Notes under the pieces: model-generated
Seen by the model: only the letters and a program-made list of their open reading frames with translations
What the model was told of the DNA's origin: nothing
Database searches by the model: none
NCBI RefSeq assembly: GCF_047730065.1
Contig: NZ_CP159829.1
Coordinates: 1,674,001-1,738,000 of the forward strand
Origin: Njordibacter sp028825405
GTDB lineage: Bacteria > Pseudomonadota > Gammaproteobacteria > Pseudomonadales > Balneatricaceae
Length of the DNA stretch: 64,000 bases
Direction of reading: 5' to 3'
Made by a program: the position numbers and the translations under genes
Shown: in pieces, positions 1 to 9,242 of the stretch
How the letters are laid out: the number at the start of each line of letters is the position of its first letter
Numbering within the stretch: position 1 is the stretch's first letter

Positions 1-236
1 CGGACGTTATCAGCCTTCTCATAAAATGTACCACCACATCCTGGATGCACAAAGTCAGTGTTGTATGTCCTTGACCTCCCCCAAAAGCAAAGTCAGAATT
101 CTTCCTTTATCAATAATGATATTTTGGTGACAGTATTTCAGTAGAATTTAAATAATAGTAAGATTTAGGTTATAGTCTAAGGACAGCAAGAGTGAAGGGA
201 AGCTCAATCTAAAAAGGATCTAAGGCAATTGCATAG

Positions 237-2951
237 ATGATAAAGCGTTTAGTAATTCATAATATAAAACATATCAGTTATTACGCGACGAACCTGATAC
301 TGATTGTTATGCTTGCATCTTGGCCAGTATATGCATCTGCTAATTTCAAGAATGAACCAGACACCCTGATATGCAGCTTTGCAACTGTAACTAAGAATGG
401 AGAAAAGGTTTGGTCGACCTATCAAAAGATGTATGTAAAAGAGGCTAAAAAACGCGGCCTTTCTTGTGGAATTGGCTCCAAAGCTAGTATATTCCTCTCT
501 ATTTCTCCACTGGTCAAACTAGTGGAATCTGTCACTTCTATACCACTATCGATACTAAAGCCAACAGTTGTCGATAACTCAGCTTGTTCATTGAAAAACC
601 TTAATAACTGTTCCACCGAAGCATTATGCGGTAAAGGATCTCGTTATGTTAACGGGAAACGCATATGGGATGAAAGGTCTCAGTATATTAAGTATGCAGT
701 TGAAGCTAAGAAGCGAGGCCTTTCATGCAGTGTTGAAGCAAGTAGCTCAACAATCAAAACACCGTCAGCTTGTACATGGTACAACCTTAATGTTTGTTCT
801 GATGATTTAGTTTGCCAGCGGGGATCTCGTTTAATTAATGGGACACGCGTATGGGGCGACCGGGTTCCATGGATTCAGTATTCGGTTGAAGCTAAGAGAA
901 GAGGTCTCTCTTGTGGTGTTGGGTCCAGTAGTTCGACTACTGGATCGATCTATGATTGTGACACGACTTTCTGCCTACCCACAGGTAATTTGAAAAACCC
1001 GAAGCGAGCAACTAAAACGACTCAACTTTGCAGTAAAGATCTGACTATTTGTGATAATAAGGTCCTATGCAAGCGAGCAACCTTTGCTGCTGGGTCAAAA
1101 AGGCAGTGGGAAGAAAGATCTTCTTTTGGGAAATATGTAATTGAAGCCAAGAAACGAGGTCTTTCTTGTGGAGTTGAGTCCAGTAGCTCAACAATCAAAA
1201 CACCGTCAGCTTGTTCATGGCACAACCTTAATGTTTGTTCTGATGATTTAGTTTGCCAGCGAGGAATTCGTTCAATTAATGGGAAGCGCTTATGGGGCGA
1301 ACGGTCTCCATGGATTAAGTATTCGGTTGAAGCTAAAAAACGAGGTTTAACTTGTGGAACCACTAGCACCTCTGCTGAACCTAAATCAGTGTCTAGCTTA
1401 CCAAAATGTCCAAGTAACAAGAAAGTACGTTGGCACAACTGCTTTGGCTCCTATACCTATTCCACAGGTGGCAAATACGTTGGTGAGTGGAAGGATAACC
1501 AACAAAATGGACAAGGCACTTACACTTGGAAAAGTGGAGACATTTATGTAGGTGAATTCAAAGATGATAAAAATAATGGACAAGGCGTTCTCACCTTTGT
1601 AAGTGGTGACAAATACATTGGTGAATTCAAAAATGATAGCTTTTATGGACAGGGCACCTACACCTTTAAAACTGGCAGAGTAGAAGAAGGTAGTTGGAAG
1701 GATGGCAAGCTCAATGGGCAAGCCACAGTCATTTATATAAATGGCGATATGTTTGTTGGTGAGTTCACAGATAATAAGAGAACTAAAGGCACCTACACCT
1801 TTAAAACTGGCAAAGTGGAAGAAGGTAGTTGGAAGGATGGCAAGCTCAATGGGCAAGCCACAGTCATCTATATAAATGGCGATATGTTCGTTGGTGAGTT
1901 CACAGATGATAAGAGAACTAAAGGCACCTTTACCTTTGGCCAACAGTCAGATTGGGCAGGAGATAAATATGTCGGTGAATTCAGGGAAGGCAAGAGGCAT
2001 GGACAAGGCACTTACACCTTTGCTAATGGCAAAGTAAAAGAAGGAACTTGGAAGGATGGTGAGTTGCAATCTTTAAAGCCAGCCCCTGTTGTGCCCAAAA
2101 AACAGCCAGAGACACCAACTGAAACTGCATCCTCATTAAATGATCCACTACACATAAAGCTTTATGGAAAAACGCTCCACACTCTTTTGCTGCCCAGCAC
2201 ACTATTATTCATAGGTGAAATTGAAGATGGTGACGACAGAGGGTTTAGAACAGCACTTAGATCCCATGAAATAGACACAGTTGTACTAATAAGTGATGGA
2301 GGGCTAGTAACTGAAGGGTTAAGATTAGCCAACATCATAAATGACAAGAGCCTAGCAACTTATGTTCCTGTAACTGAAACATGCGCATCCGCGTGCTCCT
2401 TTATGTTTTTTGCAGGCAATCCAAAAGTAGCTCATGGCCGTTTAGGGGTGCACCAGTTTCATGTTGACGACGATGAAAAAAAGGCTTCAATAGGCAAAGT
2501 TCAAAAAGGCACACAGCTCCTTGTTGCGGATATTATTCAAAACTTAACAGACTTTGGAACACCAGCTTCTGTCTTCCCAAAAATGTTCTCTACAAGCGGG
2601 ATGTACTTTTTTAGTGAGACGGAAAAGAGTGCTTTTAGTGATCGTAATAAAATAACTCCAGAAAATGTAACTAGAATCAATGAAGCACTATCGTATCTAA
2701 TCAAGGAATTAGACAATGAGCTTGATGATGTTGTGTTGGATGGTATGCCACAAAAAACGAAGAGCACTCTTATACAGCTTGAATTAATAAGAATAGGCTG
2801 TATGGAAGGACCAGTAGATGGGATTAGAGGCGAAGAGACTAAATCAGCTATCGAGCTGCTTTCATCCAAAATGAAGTCTAAACTCTCATCCAATAAGTTT
2901 AGTGATCTCTTTAGAAGATTAAACAACACTAAAGTAGGTTCTTGTTACTAA
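237..2951 (+). CDS. Secreted MORN-repeat protein with ClpP/SppA-like protease domain and C-terminal peptidoglycan-binding-like domain
   Basis: The 904-residue protein begins with a signal peptide (hydrophobic stretch about 17-35 ending VYASA). Residues 46-372 hold five copies of a Cys-containing repeat whose core reads W-x(n)-Y-x(3)-AK-x-RGLSC. Residues 413-606 hold MORN repeats (Y-x-GE-x(4)-K-x-GQGT). Residues 650-810 look like a ClpP/SppA crotonase-fold domain: the motifs SDGGL and CASACSFMFFAG match the oxyanion and catalytic-serine regions, and GVHQFH may supply the histidine. Residues 835-890 resemble a peptidoglycan-binding_1 domain (LELIRIGCMEGPVDG). An envelope protease or scaffold is the likely role, but substrate and pathway are unknown. 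The domain order is unusual. A 135-bp internal tandem duplication lies in the MORN part. No partner genes are evident. Confidence 0.75.
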   Translation: MIKRLVIHNIKHISYYATNLILIVMLASWPVYASANFKNEPDTLICSFATVTKNGEKVWSTYQKMYVKEAKKRGLSCGIGSKASIFLSISPLVKLVESVTSIPLSILKPTVVDNSACSLKNLNNCSTEALCGKGSRYVNGKRIWDERSQYIKYAVEAKKRGLSCSVEASSSTIKTPSACTWYNLNVCSDDLVCQRGSRLINGTRVWGDRVPWIQYSVEAKRRGLSCGVGSSSSTTGSIYDCDTTFCLPTGNLKNPKRATKTTQLCSKDLTICDNKVLCKRATFAAGSKRQWEERSSFGKYVIEAKKRGLSCGVESSSSTIKTPSACSWHNLNVCSDDLVCQRGIRSINGKRLWGERSPWIKYSVEAKKRGLTCGTTSTSAEPKSVSSLPKCPSNKKVRWHNCFGSYTYSTGGKYVGEWKDNQQNGQGTYTWKSGDIYVGEFKDDKNNGQGVLTFVSGDKYIGEFKNDSFYGQGTYTFKTGRVEEGSWKDGKLNGQATVIYINGDMFVGEFTDNKRTKGTYTFKTGKVEEGSWKDGKLNGQATVIYINGDMFVGEFTDDKRTKGTFTFGQQSDWAGDKYVGEFREGKRHGQGTYTFANGKVKEGTWKDGELQSLKPAPVVPKKQPETPTETASSLNDPLHIKLYGKTLHTLLLPSTLLFIGEIEDGDDRGFRTALRSHEIDTVVLISDGGLVTEGLRLANIINDKSLATYVPVTETCASACSFMFFAGNPKVAHGRLGVHQFHVDDDEKKASIGKVQKGTQLLVADIIQNLTDFGTPASVFPKMFSTSGMYFFSETEKSAFSDRNKITPENVTRINEALSYLIKELDNELDDVVLDGMPQKTKSTLIQLELIRIGCMEGPVDGIRGEETKSAIELLSSKMKSKLSSNKFSDLFRRLNNTKVGSCY
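1653..1922 (+). repeat. 135-bp tandem duplication inside MORN coding region
   Basis: Two nearly identical 135-bp units (45 residues each, starting at residues 473 and 518) lie head to tail and keep frame. Only a few bases differ, for example Arg versus Lys after FKTG and Asn versus Asp later in the unit. The duplication looks recent compared with the other MORN units, which are more diverged. Confidence 0.8.
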
Positions 2952-2981
2952 AAACATTATCTTTAACCAAAGGATATGCAC

Positions 2982-3407
2982 ATGAAACACCCCATCATTT
3001 TCTTATACGCCTTAATCAGTCTCAACGCCTTAGCAGCTAATCCCGTTCTCAAAGATTACAAAGGGTTCTTCAGAGCAGATAACCCCGTAGCGGAAGTTTA
3101 CAACGGCTTAAAAGTTGATTGTCCAAGAGGCAAGGTCACTGCTACTACCATTGGCAATAGCAAAGTCTCAGTATCATACGCATCTAGTACTACTACATTT
3201 TCTGTCAGAGGGACCTTTGATGGCACTAATGCTGTTATTGATAAGCAACTTAGTACTGTAAATGGCATGTCTGGAATTGAAAATACAGCATACGCTTCGT
3301 TGGAGGGTGACAAACTAATTGGCTATGGCTGGCAGTCAGTTCCGAGAAGCCACTCTGGTATCGCTACTTTGGTGATAATAAAGTATGTAAAGGGACTTAC
3401 GAGTTGA
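2982..3407 (+). CDS. Hypothetical exported protein
   Basis: A short protein of about 141 residues with a clear signal peptide (MKHPIIFLYALISLNALAA). I chose the ATG at 2982 over the one at 2976 because AAGGA at 2970-2974 is well spaced only from the second. The mature part is rich in beta-prone Ser/Thr/Val segments and contains one Cys. It matches no family I can name. It starts 30 bp after the MORN/protease gene on the same strand, so the two may be co-transcribed and both act in the envelope. Confidence 0.6.
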   Translation: MKHPIIFLYALISLNALAANPVLKDYKGFFRADNPVAEVYNGLKVDCPRGKVTATTIGNSKVSVSYASSTTTFSVRGTFDGTNAVIDKQLSTVNGMSGIENTAYASLEGDKLIGYGWQSVPRSHSGIATLVIIKYVKGLTS

Positions 3408-3438
3408 GGGAAGTTCCTAGATATTAGGGGACGCACGC

Positions 3439-4119
3439 ATGAAACTACTGGCATTAAATATCCGTCAAGGTGGTGGCTCTCGGATTGACTCTATTTGTTC
3501 CTACTTGATAGCCCAAGACTGTGACGCCGTAGTAATTAGCGAATTCAGGCGCAACACCCCTGGCGACCAACTTATAAAAGCGCTAAGGCAAGCAGGCTTC
3601 TCGCATATCCACCACAATAATACAGACTCTAAACAAAACACGGTTATGTTGGCCACTAAACAGGCTAGCACCCTTTTGAAAATCGATGGCTGTTCTAACG
3701 AGTGGTCGCTTATTGGCATCAGCTGGGCTGGCTTGCAGCTAGTCGGAACTTACTTCCCACAGCGCAAAGATAAAGCTGGCGTATTCAACACCCTAGAAAC
3801 TATCGCTAGCAGTGACCTACTGGCAATTGGTGACTTTAATACTGGTTCCAACGTACTGGATTCAGAAGGCGCCAAGTTTCATTGCGCGGACCAATTTGTG
3901 AATCTGGCTAACACCACATTGACCGACCTATGGCGCACTCATAATGGTGAGCTAGCTCAGGAATATAGTTGGTACTCAAGCGCTGGTAATGGGTTTAGGA
4001 TTGACCATGCCCTAGCTGGAGTGAAGGCCACCAGCCGATGTGTAGCTAGTTACTACGACCATAGCACAACGAATACACTCACAGACCATTCAGCTTTAAT
4101 CGTTGAACTAAGCCTATAA
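3439..4119 (+). CDS. Endonuclease/exonuclease/phosphatase (EEP) family protein
   Basis: The 226-residue product has the EEP fold signatures in order: N-terminal LALNIRQGGG (Asn of the metal site), VISEFRR (metal-binding Glu), GDFNTGSN (catalytic Asp-x-Asn) and the C-terminal DHSALIVEL (catalytic Asp-His). The family includes DNase I, exonuclease III and phosphodiesterases, and the substrate cannot be read from sequence. The length is short for the family and there is no signal peptide, so it is probably cytoplasmic. AGGGGA upstream gives a good ribosome site. A scrap of the first 19 coding bases of a very similar gene recurs at 6728-6746. Confidence 0.75.
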   Translation: MKLLALNIRQGGGSRIDSICSYLIAQDCDAVVISEFRRNTPGDQLIKALRQAGFSHIHHNNTDSKQNTVMLATKQASTLLKIDGCSNEWSLIGISWAGLQLVGTYFPQRKDKAGVFNTLETIASSDLLAIGDFNTGSNVLDSEGAKFHCADQFVNLANTTLTDLWRTHNGELAQEYSWYSSAGNGFRIDHALAGVKATSRCVASYYDHSTTNTLTDHSALIVELSL

Positions 4120-4291
4120 TCCTAAGACCCTTTATTAGCTCCACCTAAAAGCTGCTGTAAGGCCTTACCCTTAAATCAGAAATCTTCCTATATCAATGAA
4201 GAACTCATATTAGTAGTATTTATAGTAAGAGTCACAAAGCTTTACTAGCTGTTGCTTGGTAATTCGGGATATGGACTGTTGAGGACTATAG

Positions 4292-5785
4292 ATGGAAACT
4301 GATGAACTAGATAAAGTAATTAAAGCGGCTGAGCTTGGCGATGCTCATGCTCAATATTCGCTGGGGGTTAAGTACGAAAATGGTAAAGGTGTTGACCAAG
4401 TTTATGAAATAGCAGTTAAGTGGTACACATTAGCTGCTAATCAGGGGCATGCTGATGCTCAATTTAGTCTTGGGGCTATGTATAACCATGGTAATGGTGT
4501 TCCAAAAAACTTTAAGACATCCATGAAATGGTACTTATTAGCTGCTGAGCAAGGAAACGCAGATGCTCAATTAGCTGTGGGCCAGGCATTTCGTGATGGT
4601 TTTGGAGTCGAAAAGAGTTATCAAACAGCCGCAGACTGGTTCACCTTAGCTGCTGAGCAAGGACATTTAGATGCTCAATGGGTTCTTGGGGTTATGCATC
4701 AGAAAGGTTACTTGAATGGCTACCAAAATCTTCATAAAGCTGTTGAGTGGTTTTCCAAAGCAGCTGCACAGGGCGATTGTAGAAGCAAAATTTCTTTGTT
4801 GGAGATTTATAAGGCAGGTTTTAGTGTGCCAGATAACCATCTCTTAGCAGCTAATTGGTTCTTAAAAGATGAGATAATTAAGTCCGCTCAGCAAGGGCAT
4901 GCTGAAGCTCAATGTGACCTTGGGAGTGCGTACTTAATTGGTAAAGACGTCCCAAAAGACGATAAAACTGCGGTTAAGTGGCTTACCTTATCTGCTGAAC
5001 AACGGCATGCTGATGCTCAATCTAAACTGGGGGAAATGTACCGTGATGGCAAAGGTGTTTTAGAGGATTATAAAATAGCAGTTAAGTGGTTCACTTTAGC
5101 TGCTAATCTCGGGCATGCTTCTGCTCAATGCAATTTGGCGGGTATGTACTTTAGCGGTAAAGGAGTCGAAAAAAACAACCAGACAGCTGCAGAGTGGTTC
5201 AGCACATCTGCTGAGCAGGGCGACATGCTGGCTGAAATCATGTTAGAGGTTGTACTAATTGATAAATGGGATGTCACAGAACATACACATACTGCTATAA
5301 GTTGGTATGCCAAATCTGCTGAGCAAGGGTGCCAATTATCCCAAAATAATCTAGGTTTTCTTTACGCTTATGGTAAAGGCATAAAACGAGATAGTGAGGC
5401 TGGTGCAAATTGGTTCGCCCTAGCTGCTGAGCAGGGAAATACTGTTGCTCAATATAACCTGGCCGTGATGTACGATAATGGTAGGGGGGTCGAAAAAAAC
5501 CAGAATACGGCGTTGATGTGGTTCACCCTAGCTGCTAAGGAAGTGCCTGAGGGAGGGTATGCTCCCGCTCAATATAAGCTAGGAGTTAGGTACGAAAATG
5601 GTCAAGGTGTTGAGACAGATTATTTACAGGCCTATGTTTGGTACAGACTAGCTAAAAATAACAACCCATTTGATTATAAAATTGATTTTGGGCTTAAAGT
5701 TAACCGAGCAATCGATAACCTTTCACGCTCCATGACTTCAGCTCAATTAGAAAAATCAGAGGGCATATTTTTGAGTTATTTTTAG
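4292..5785 (+). CDS. Sel1-like repeat protein
   Basis: The 497-residue protein is almost entirely Sel1-type TPR-like repeats of about 36 residues, recognisable as AEQGHADAQ-x-LG-x-MY-x-GKGV-x-x-x-x-x-A-x-x-W-x-x-LAA. I count roughly eleven units, some degenerate (around residues 150-190 and 310-345). There is no signal peptide, which is less common for this family and suggests a cytoplasmic protein-interaction scaffold. It stands alone, with 170 bp upstream and 115 bp downstream. Sel1 proteins occur in signalling, envelope stress and host interaction, and none of these can be assigned here. Confidence 0.8.
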   Translation: METDELDKVIKAAELGDAHAQYSLGVKYENGKGVDQVYEIAVKWYTLAANQGHADAQFSLGAMYNHGNGVPKNFKTSMKWYLLAAEQGNADAQLAVGQAFRDGFGVEKSYQTAADWFTLAAEQGHLDAQWVLGVMHQKGYLNGYQNLHKAVEWFSKAAAQGDCRSKISLLEIYKAGFSVPDNHLLAANWFLKDEIIKSAQQGHAEAQCDLGSAYLIGKDVPKDDKTAVKWLTLSAEQRHADAQSKLGEMYRDGKGVLEDYKIAVKWFTLAANLGHASAQCNLAGMYFSGKGVEKNNQTAAEWFSTSAEQGDMLAEIMLEVVLIDKWDVTEHTHTAISWYAKSAEQGCQLSQNNLGFLYAYGKGIKRDSEAGANWFALAAEQGNTVAQYNLAVMYDNGRGVEKNQNTALMWFTLAAKEVPEGGYAPAQYKLGVRYENGQGVETDYLQAYVWYRLAKNNNPFDYKIDFGLKVNRAIDNLSRSMTSAQLEKSEGIFLSYF

Positions 5786-5900
5786 GTTAATTATTAGAAT
5801 TTTTAGGGAATCTCAAGCTAATACAAAAATAGGAATCGCCTTTCAGAGAGTCTGGTTCCAAAAGCATTGTTGTTACAGTCAATAACAAGGATAAATTTTA

Positions 5901-6533
5901 ATGGTGAAGGTTAGGTTAGATAAAGGATCTAAATATAGGGTTACATCTGTGACTAGTAAAACCTCTTCACAGAAAATTCGGGCGACTATAATAAAAATTG
6001 AAGGATGGCTAAACGGAGAGCTTTCCCGTTCAGGTGTATACGTATATCGGCTATATCTTCACCAAAAACAACGAGAATACGAAGCTAAGTTACCTCTAGC
6101 AATAGAAAGAGAAGAACAACTAAGATTGGCCAGCCAACAAGCAAAGTTGAAAGAAACTGAGCGAATAATAAAAACTCGTGAAAAAGAAGCGCTGAAGCAT
6201 GCTGACACTAGGGCAATTGCTAGGCGTGCTCTTGGGAAAACTAGGCAGATTCCACTAGTTCTCAAGACCCAAGTCATTGATGAAAATAATATTAAGTTTG
6301 AAGGTAAGTGCCCTTACTGTAGCAATCTAATAGGCACCAATAGAGGGCATATAGATCATATCTACCCAATAATAATGGGTGGATTAACCAAAATTGAGAA
6401 TCTTTTATATGTTTGTTCACAATGTAATCTTAAAAAATCGAGCTCAACTTTAATGGAGTTTTGTACTTCGAAATCGGGACTTAATTTTGAAATATTGTCA
6501 AAAGAATTAAATGCAGTTGGTAAGAGATTTTGA
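5901..6533 (+). CDS. HNH endonuclease-domain protein
   Basis: The C-terminal half (about residues 138-190) is a typical HNH nuclease module: CPYC, then GHIDHIYP with the catalytic His-x-x-His, GG, an Asn-Leu pair and VCSQCN closing the zinc-binding Cys pairs. The N-terminal 100 residues are basic and charged, with a predicted helical coiled-coil around residues 65-105, and match no family I recognise. AAGGA at 5888-5892 supports the ATG at 5901. It is a solitary gene in a region of unrelated cassettes. It could be a mobile-element nuclease or a defence effector; the sequence does not decide. Confidence 0.75.
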   Translation: MVKVRLDKGSKYRVTSVTSKTSSQKIRATIIKIEGWLNGELSRSGVYVYRLYLHQKQREYEAKLPLAIEREEQLRLASQQAKLKETERIIKTREKEALKHADTRAIARRALGKTRQIPLVLKTQVIDENNIKFEGKCPYCSNLIGTNRGHIDHIYPIIMGGLTKIENLLYVCSQCNLKKSSSTLMEFCTSKSGLNFEILSKELNAVGKRF

Positions 6534-6557
6534 CTATTACTTGGCCTGATATATTAA

Positions 6558-6704
6558 TCATTTTCTCCTAACGGTAGTGCAAATTTCATTGTGAGCTGGG
6601 CAAACCCAAATATTGCTGGATATCAGTTTAAGAGTAAAAATAACAACATACGGTCCATCAATGATTTAATTAATGGCATATTTGATTTGAGCAGTGACGA
6701 TTAA
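6558..6704 (+). pseudogene. Remnant of an unknown gene 3' end
   Basis: An open frame of 48 codons without a start runs to a TAA at 6702-6704 and has protein-like composition (NFIVSWANPNIAGYQF...). The preceding in-frame codon is a stop. It reads like the C-terminal remnant of a lost gene. I cannot name a family. Confidence 0.25.
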
Positions 6705-6725
6705 CTCAACGTTATGACAGCAAAA

Positions 6726-6746
6726 GCATGAAGCTACTGGCATTAA
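6726..6746 (+). pseudogene. Scrap of an EEP-family gene start
   Basis: These 21 bases match the start of the EEP gene (3437-3457) at 20 of 21 positions, including the ATG and the codons for MKLLAL. Similarity stops immediately afterwards. It suggests that a second EEP cassette was deleted here, leaving only its first codons. Confidence 0.4.
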
Positions 6747-6760
6747 CCGATCCTTGGTTC

Positions 6761-7711
6761 CTAGACTTTGTGCAAGTGGTAAAACCACTCATCGTTATAG
6801 TTACCCCAAGTATCGTATGTGATTTCTTCACCAATAAGTGCTTGGCTCAACGCTAAACGGGCTGCTTGACCCCTGCCCCAGTTATTCCAAATTCTTGTAG
6901 TTGATTGTCCATCTTCGATGTCCAGGTATACTGCAGGCTGGTTATACTTTCCTTTGGTTCCCATCCCAGCATCTAGAACCTTGAACGTGTTATTGACAGT
7001 TCTTGGAGCTCCAGTTTTTGCACTATCAATAATATTTCCTGCCTTAGAAAGTCTGAGTATTTCTTCGTCCTTCTGTGCTAAAGCTTCATTCTTTTGAGAT
7101 AACTCATCGTCCTTTTGAATTAAATGTTCATCCTTTTGAGCTATTTCATCATCCTTTTGGGCTATTTGTATAAAACTTTCTTCTTTTATTTTATTGGACT
7201 TTGATAATGCACCAACTAAGTTCTGTACCTGTTGTTCATACTGATCAATTTTAAGTTGGGCGGCCTGTTCTACAGCTTGAATTTTGTCACTACTCATTAT
7301 TTTACTAAGGAATATCGTAACGTCAGCAATTGTCCTGATGCCTTGGTTATACATATCGATATTGTCAGACGCACTCATATATCCTTTGACTCTAAAACCT
7401 CTTAAATATTCAGAGAGTTTGTATTCTGCTTGAAGCCACTGGTCATTTCGAATAACGGTAATTACTGTATTGTCTGAAATGAGTAAGACAAATTTAGCTT
7501 TGTACTCTGCTGAGCCGTTAGGTAGTGTAAAAGAGCCTACAATAACTTTTCGACGACCCGGATCATGCGCTGTTTCATCACGTATAGGCTCCCAATCTCT
7601 TATAGTTAGCTGAGCATTTTGAGGGAAAGAGTAGCCAAATCTAAACGGAAAAGAGTCTAAATTAGCATGTCCATCAGCTTTGATTAATACTTGTATTTCC
7701 TTATTCTTCAT
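6761..7711 (-). CDS. Unknown protein with central QKD-repeat coiled coil
   Basis: The 316-residue protein matches no family I recognise. Residues 1-140 form a globular domain rich in beta strands (aromatic-rich around FPFRFGYSF). Residues 145-230 are a coiled coil containing about five imperfect 7-residue repeats of the type AQKDDEI/IQKDDEL. Residues 240-316 form a second globular domain with many Trp and Tyr (RIWNNWGRGQAARLALSQAL). AAAGGAG precedes the ATG with normal spacing, so the start is firm. No signal peptide or membrane segment is seen. It is on the opposite strand to the HNH gene and follows the unknown gene at 7917-8858, 205 bp away. Confidence 0.6.
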   Translation of the reverse strand: MKNKEIQVLIKADGHANLDSFPFRFGYSFPQNAQLTIRDWEPIRDETAHDPGRRKVIVGSFTLPNGSAEYKAKFVLLISDNTVITVIRNDQWLQAEYKLSEYLRGFRVKGYMSASDNIDMYNQGIRTIADVTIFLSKIMSSDKIQAVEQAAQLKIDQYEQQVQNLVGALSKSNKIKEESFIQIAQKDDEIAQKDEHLIQKDDELSQKNEALAQKDEEILRLSKAGNIIDSAKTGAPRTVNNTFKVLDAGMGTKGKYNQPAVYLDIEDGQSTTRIWNNWGRGQAARLALSQALIGEEITYDTWGNYNDEWFYHLHKV

Positions 7712-7916
7712 TACAAGTGCTCCTTTATTACATAAATTAATACTTTAACAAGATATTTAAACCATTTCGTTGTTAACAAAGCCGACTGCTGCACTTTTGA
7801 ACATACAAAAACTCGCCCAGTCAGCTAAAAAATGGTATTTTTGAATGATAACCAAGATATAAAACGGAAACTTTTTCTGTGAAACAAACACCCAGAAACC
7901 TATAGATTTAGTGTTT

Positions 7917-8858
7917 TTATCGTCTGGAAAGTTTCTCAATAAACTTGATGCCGAGATCTAACCTGTCTTTGTCAGCGACTATCTCGTCAAACATCTCTGC
8001 GAATATATTTAAAGAATCTTCTAAAGCTGAATTTATTGACATGCCTCCGAGTTGCGACAGTATTAATATGTTTGCCATAAAGAAGTCCATGACTGTTTGT
8101 TGCTCTGGGGTCACAGGGTAGGCGAGCAGAGGGAACTTGCCTTCTAGGTCTGGCACCATAAACGATTCCATAGAAACTAGTGTATGCCCAAGATGGTATC
8201 CCCGTTCCTCATTAGTAAGTTCTGTAATGGTTTGAATTTCAAATTGAAGTTCTGCTCCAGTTTTCATATTTAAATTACCGTTGCGTTTATCATAGACTTC
8301 TATTGCATTCATATGTAAGTCCGTCATATCACGATTTAAATCCTTGAACCATGTATTAAAGCTTGAGTCAGCATCGTATTCGGATCCTAGTATCTTCTTT
8401 GATTGATTAAATGCGTTACCTCCCATTATGAGATAAAGTTCAGAGAAGTATTTACAAAGTAATAGCTCATCTGCCCTCGTTTCAGATAAGCCTTCTTCAA
8501 AGATTTGACGACTGAGTTCATTGTTATAACTATAGAGTGAGTGAATCCATTGATGACGCTCTTTCCGCCACTGTTCCCATTGTGTCTCGTTGAGTGCCGA
8601 AACTAGCGTTCCCATTTGGAAGACAGTTAACTGCATAAAATTATCGTGGATGGCCTGTAGACTATCCTTTGCAAGAGGATCATTTGGAGAATTTACAAAG
8701 ACCGCCTCTTGTTGCAGTTGAAATAACACAAACAACTCCTGATCAGCTAATTCAAGAGGCCTAGGAGCATATTGAGTGAAACTATCTAGGCGTTCCTGCC
8801 CGATTGTTTCCCTAAATTCCCAAAACATCTGCTCTTCTTCCAGCGAAATAAATACCAT
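7917..8858 (-). CDS. Hypothetical protein
   Basis: A soluble, acidic, mainly helical protein of 313 residues with no motif I recognise. The start ATG has AGG a few bases upstream. The sequence is Glu/Leu/Phe-rich without coiled-coil periodicity, Cys pairs or catalytic signatures. It lies directly upstream of the coiled-coil gene on the same strand and divergent from the Zorya-like operon, with a 384-bp gap between them. Its role is unknown; genes beside defence operons are sometimes accessory factors, but nothing in the sequence shows that here. Confidence 0.55.
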   Translation of the reverse strand: MVFISLEEEQMFWEFRETIGQERLDSFTQYAPRPLELADQELFVLFQLQQEAVFVNSPNDPLAKDSLQAIHDNFMQLTVFQMGTLVSALNETQWEQWRKERHQWIHSLYSYNNELSRQIFEEGLSETRADELLLCKYFSELYLIMGGNAFNQSKKILGSEYDADSSFNTWFKDLNRDMTDLHMNAIEVYDKRNGNLNMKTGAELQFEIQTITELTNEERGYHLGHTLVSMESFMVPDLEGKFPLLAYPVTPEQQTVMDFFMANILILSQLGGMSINSALEDSLNIFAEMFDEIVADKDRLDLGIKFIEKLSRR

Positions 8859-9242
8859 CTAAGCCTCAGTTTAGTTAGTTATTATAATGAATACTCGGCC
8901 ACAAGCTTTTAAATACCTTTTATCTAATTCACAAGTTCAACGTTAAATACTCCATTGAGGTATTTATATAGTTAATTTGATAAAGCAATCCTCACTTATA
9001 TGAGCTTTTTGACATTTTTCATCATCATATCTCATACATATTATGTTTATCTATGAAGAATTACTAATCTAATAAAATTAACGAATCATCGATCTCAGAA
9101 TTTCAGAATAATTCTCAGGTTTAAATGTGGTATGTTGTCTTTTAGGATCAGGATGATAAGGTTTCTATAGTTTCTTTTCCTTGAGTACTATGCTTGTCTT
9201 AAATAATAATTTTGCAGCTTGTGAAATATTATCGGGGATTTT
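8859..9242. other. Divergent intergenic region upstream of the Zorya-like operon
   Basis: An AT-rich 384-bp gap with no convincing coding frame. It must hold the promoters for the leftward unknown gene and the rightward operon. Apart from the promoter candidate at 9181-9209 I see no repeats or operators. Confidence 0.6.
9181..9209 (+). promoter_or_regulatory. Candidate sigma-70 promoter of the Zorya-like operon
   Basis: TTGAGT at 9181-9186 and TAATAA at 9204-9209 are separated by 17 bases. The -10 element lies 34 bases before the first ATG, which is preceded by GGGGA. No other promoter-like pair is closer. Confidence 0.4.

Noticed and set aside
6541..6746. Possible integron attC site around ACTCAACGTTATGAC
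   Set aside because: A short RYYYAAC/GTT-like stretch is present but no matching second core site, imperfect stem or integron integrase could be found.
7757..7939. 60-codon minus-strand frame after the unknown gene at 7917-8858
   Set aside because: It starts with TTG inside the preceding gene, lacks a good ribosome site and resembles nothing; probably chance.
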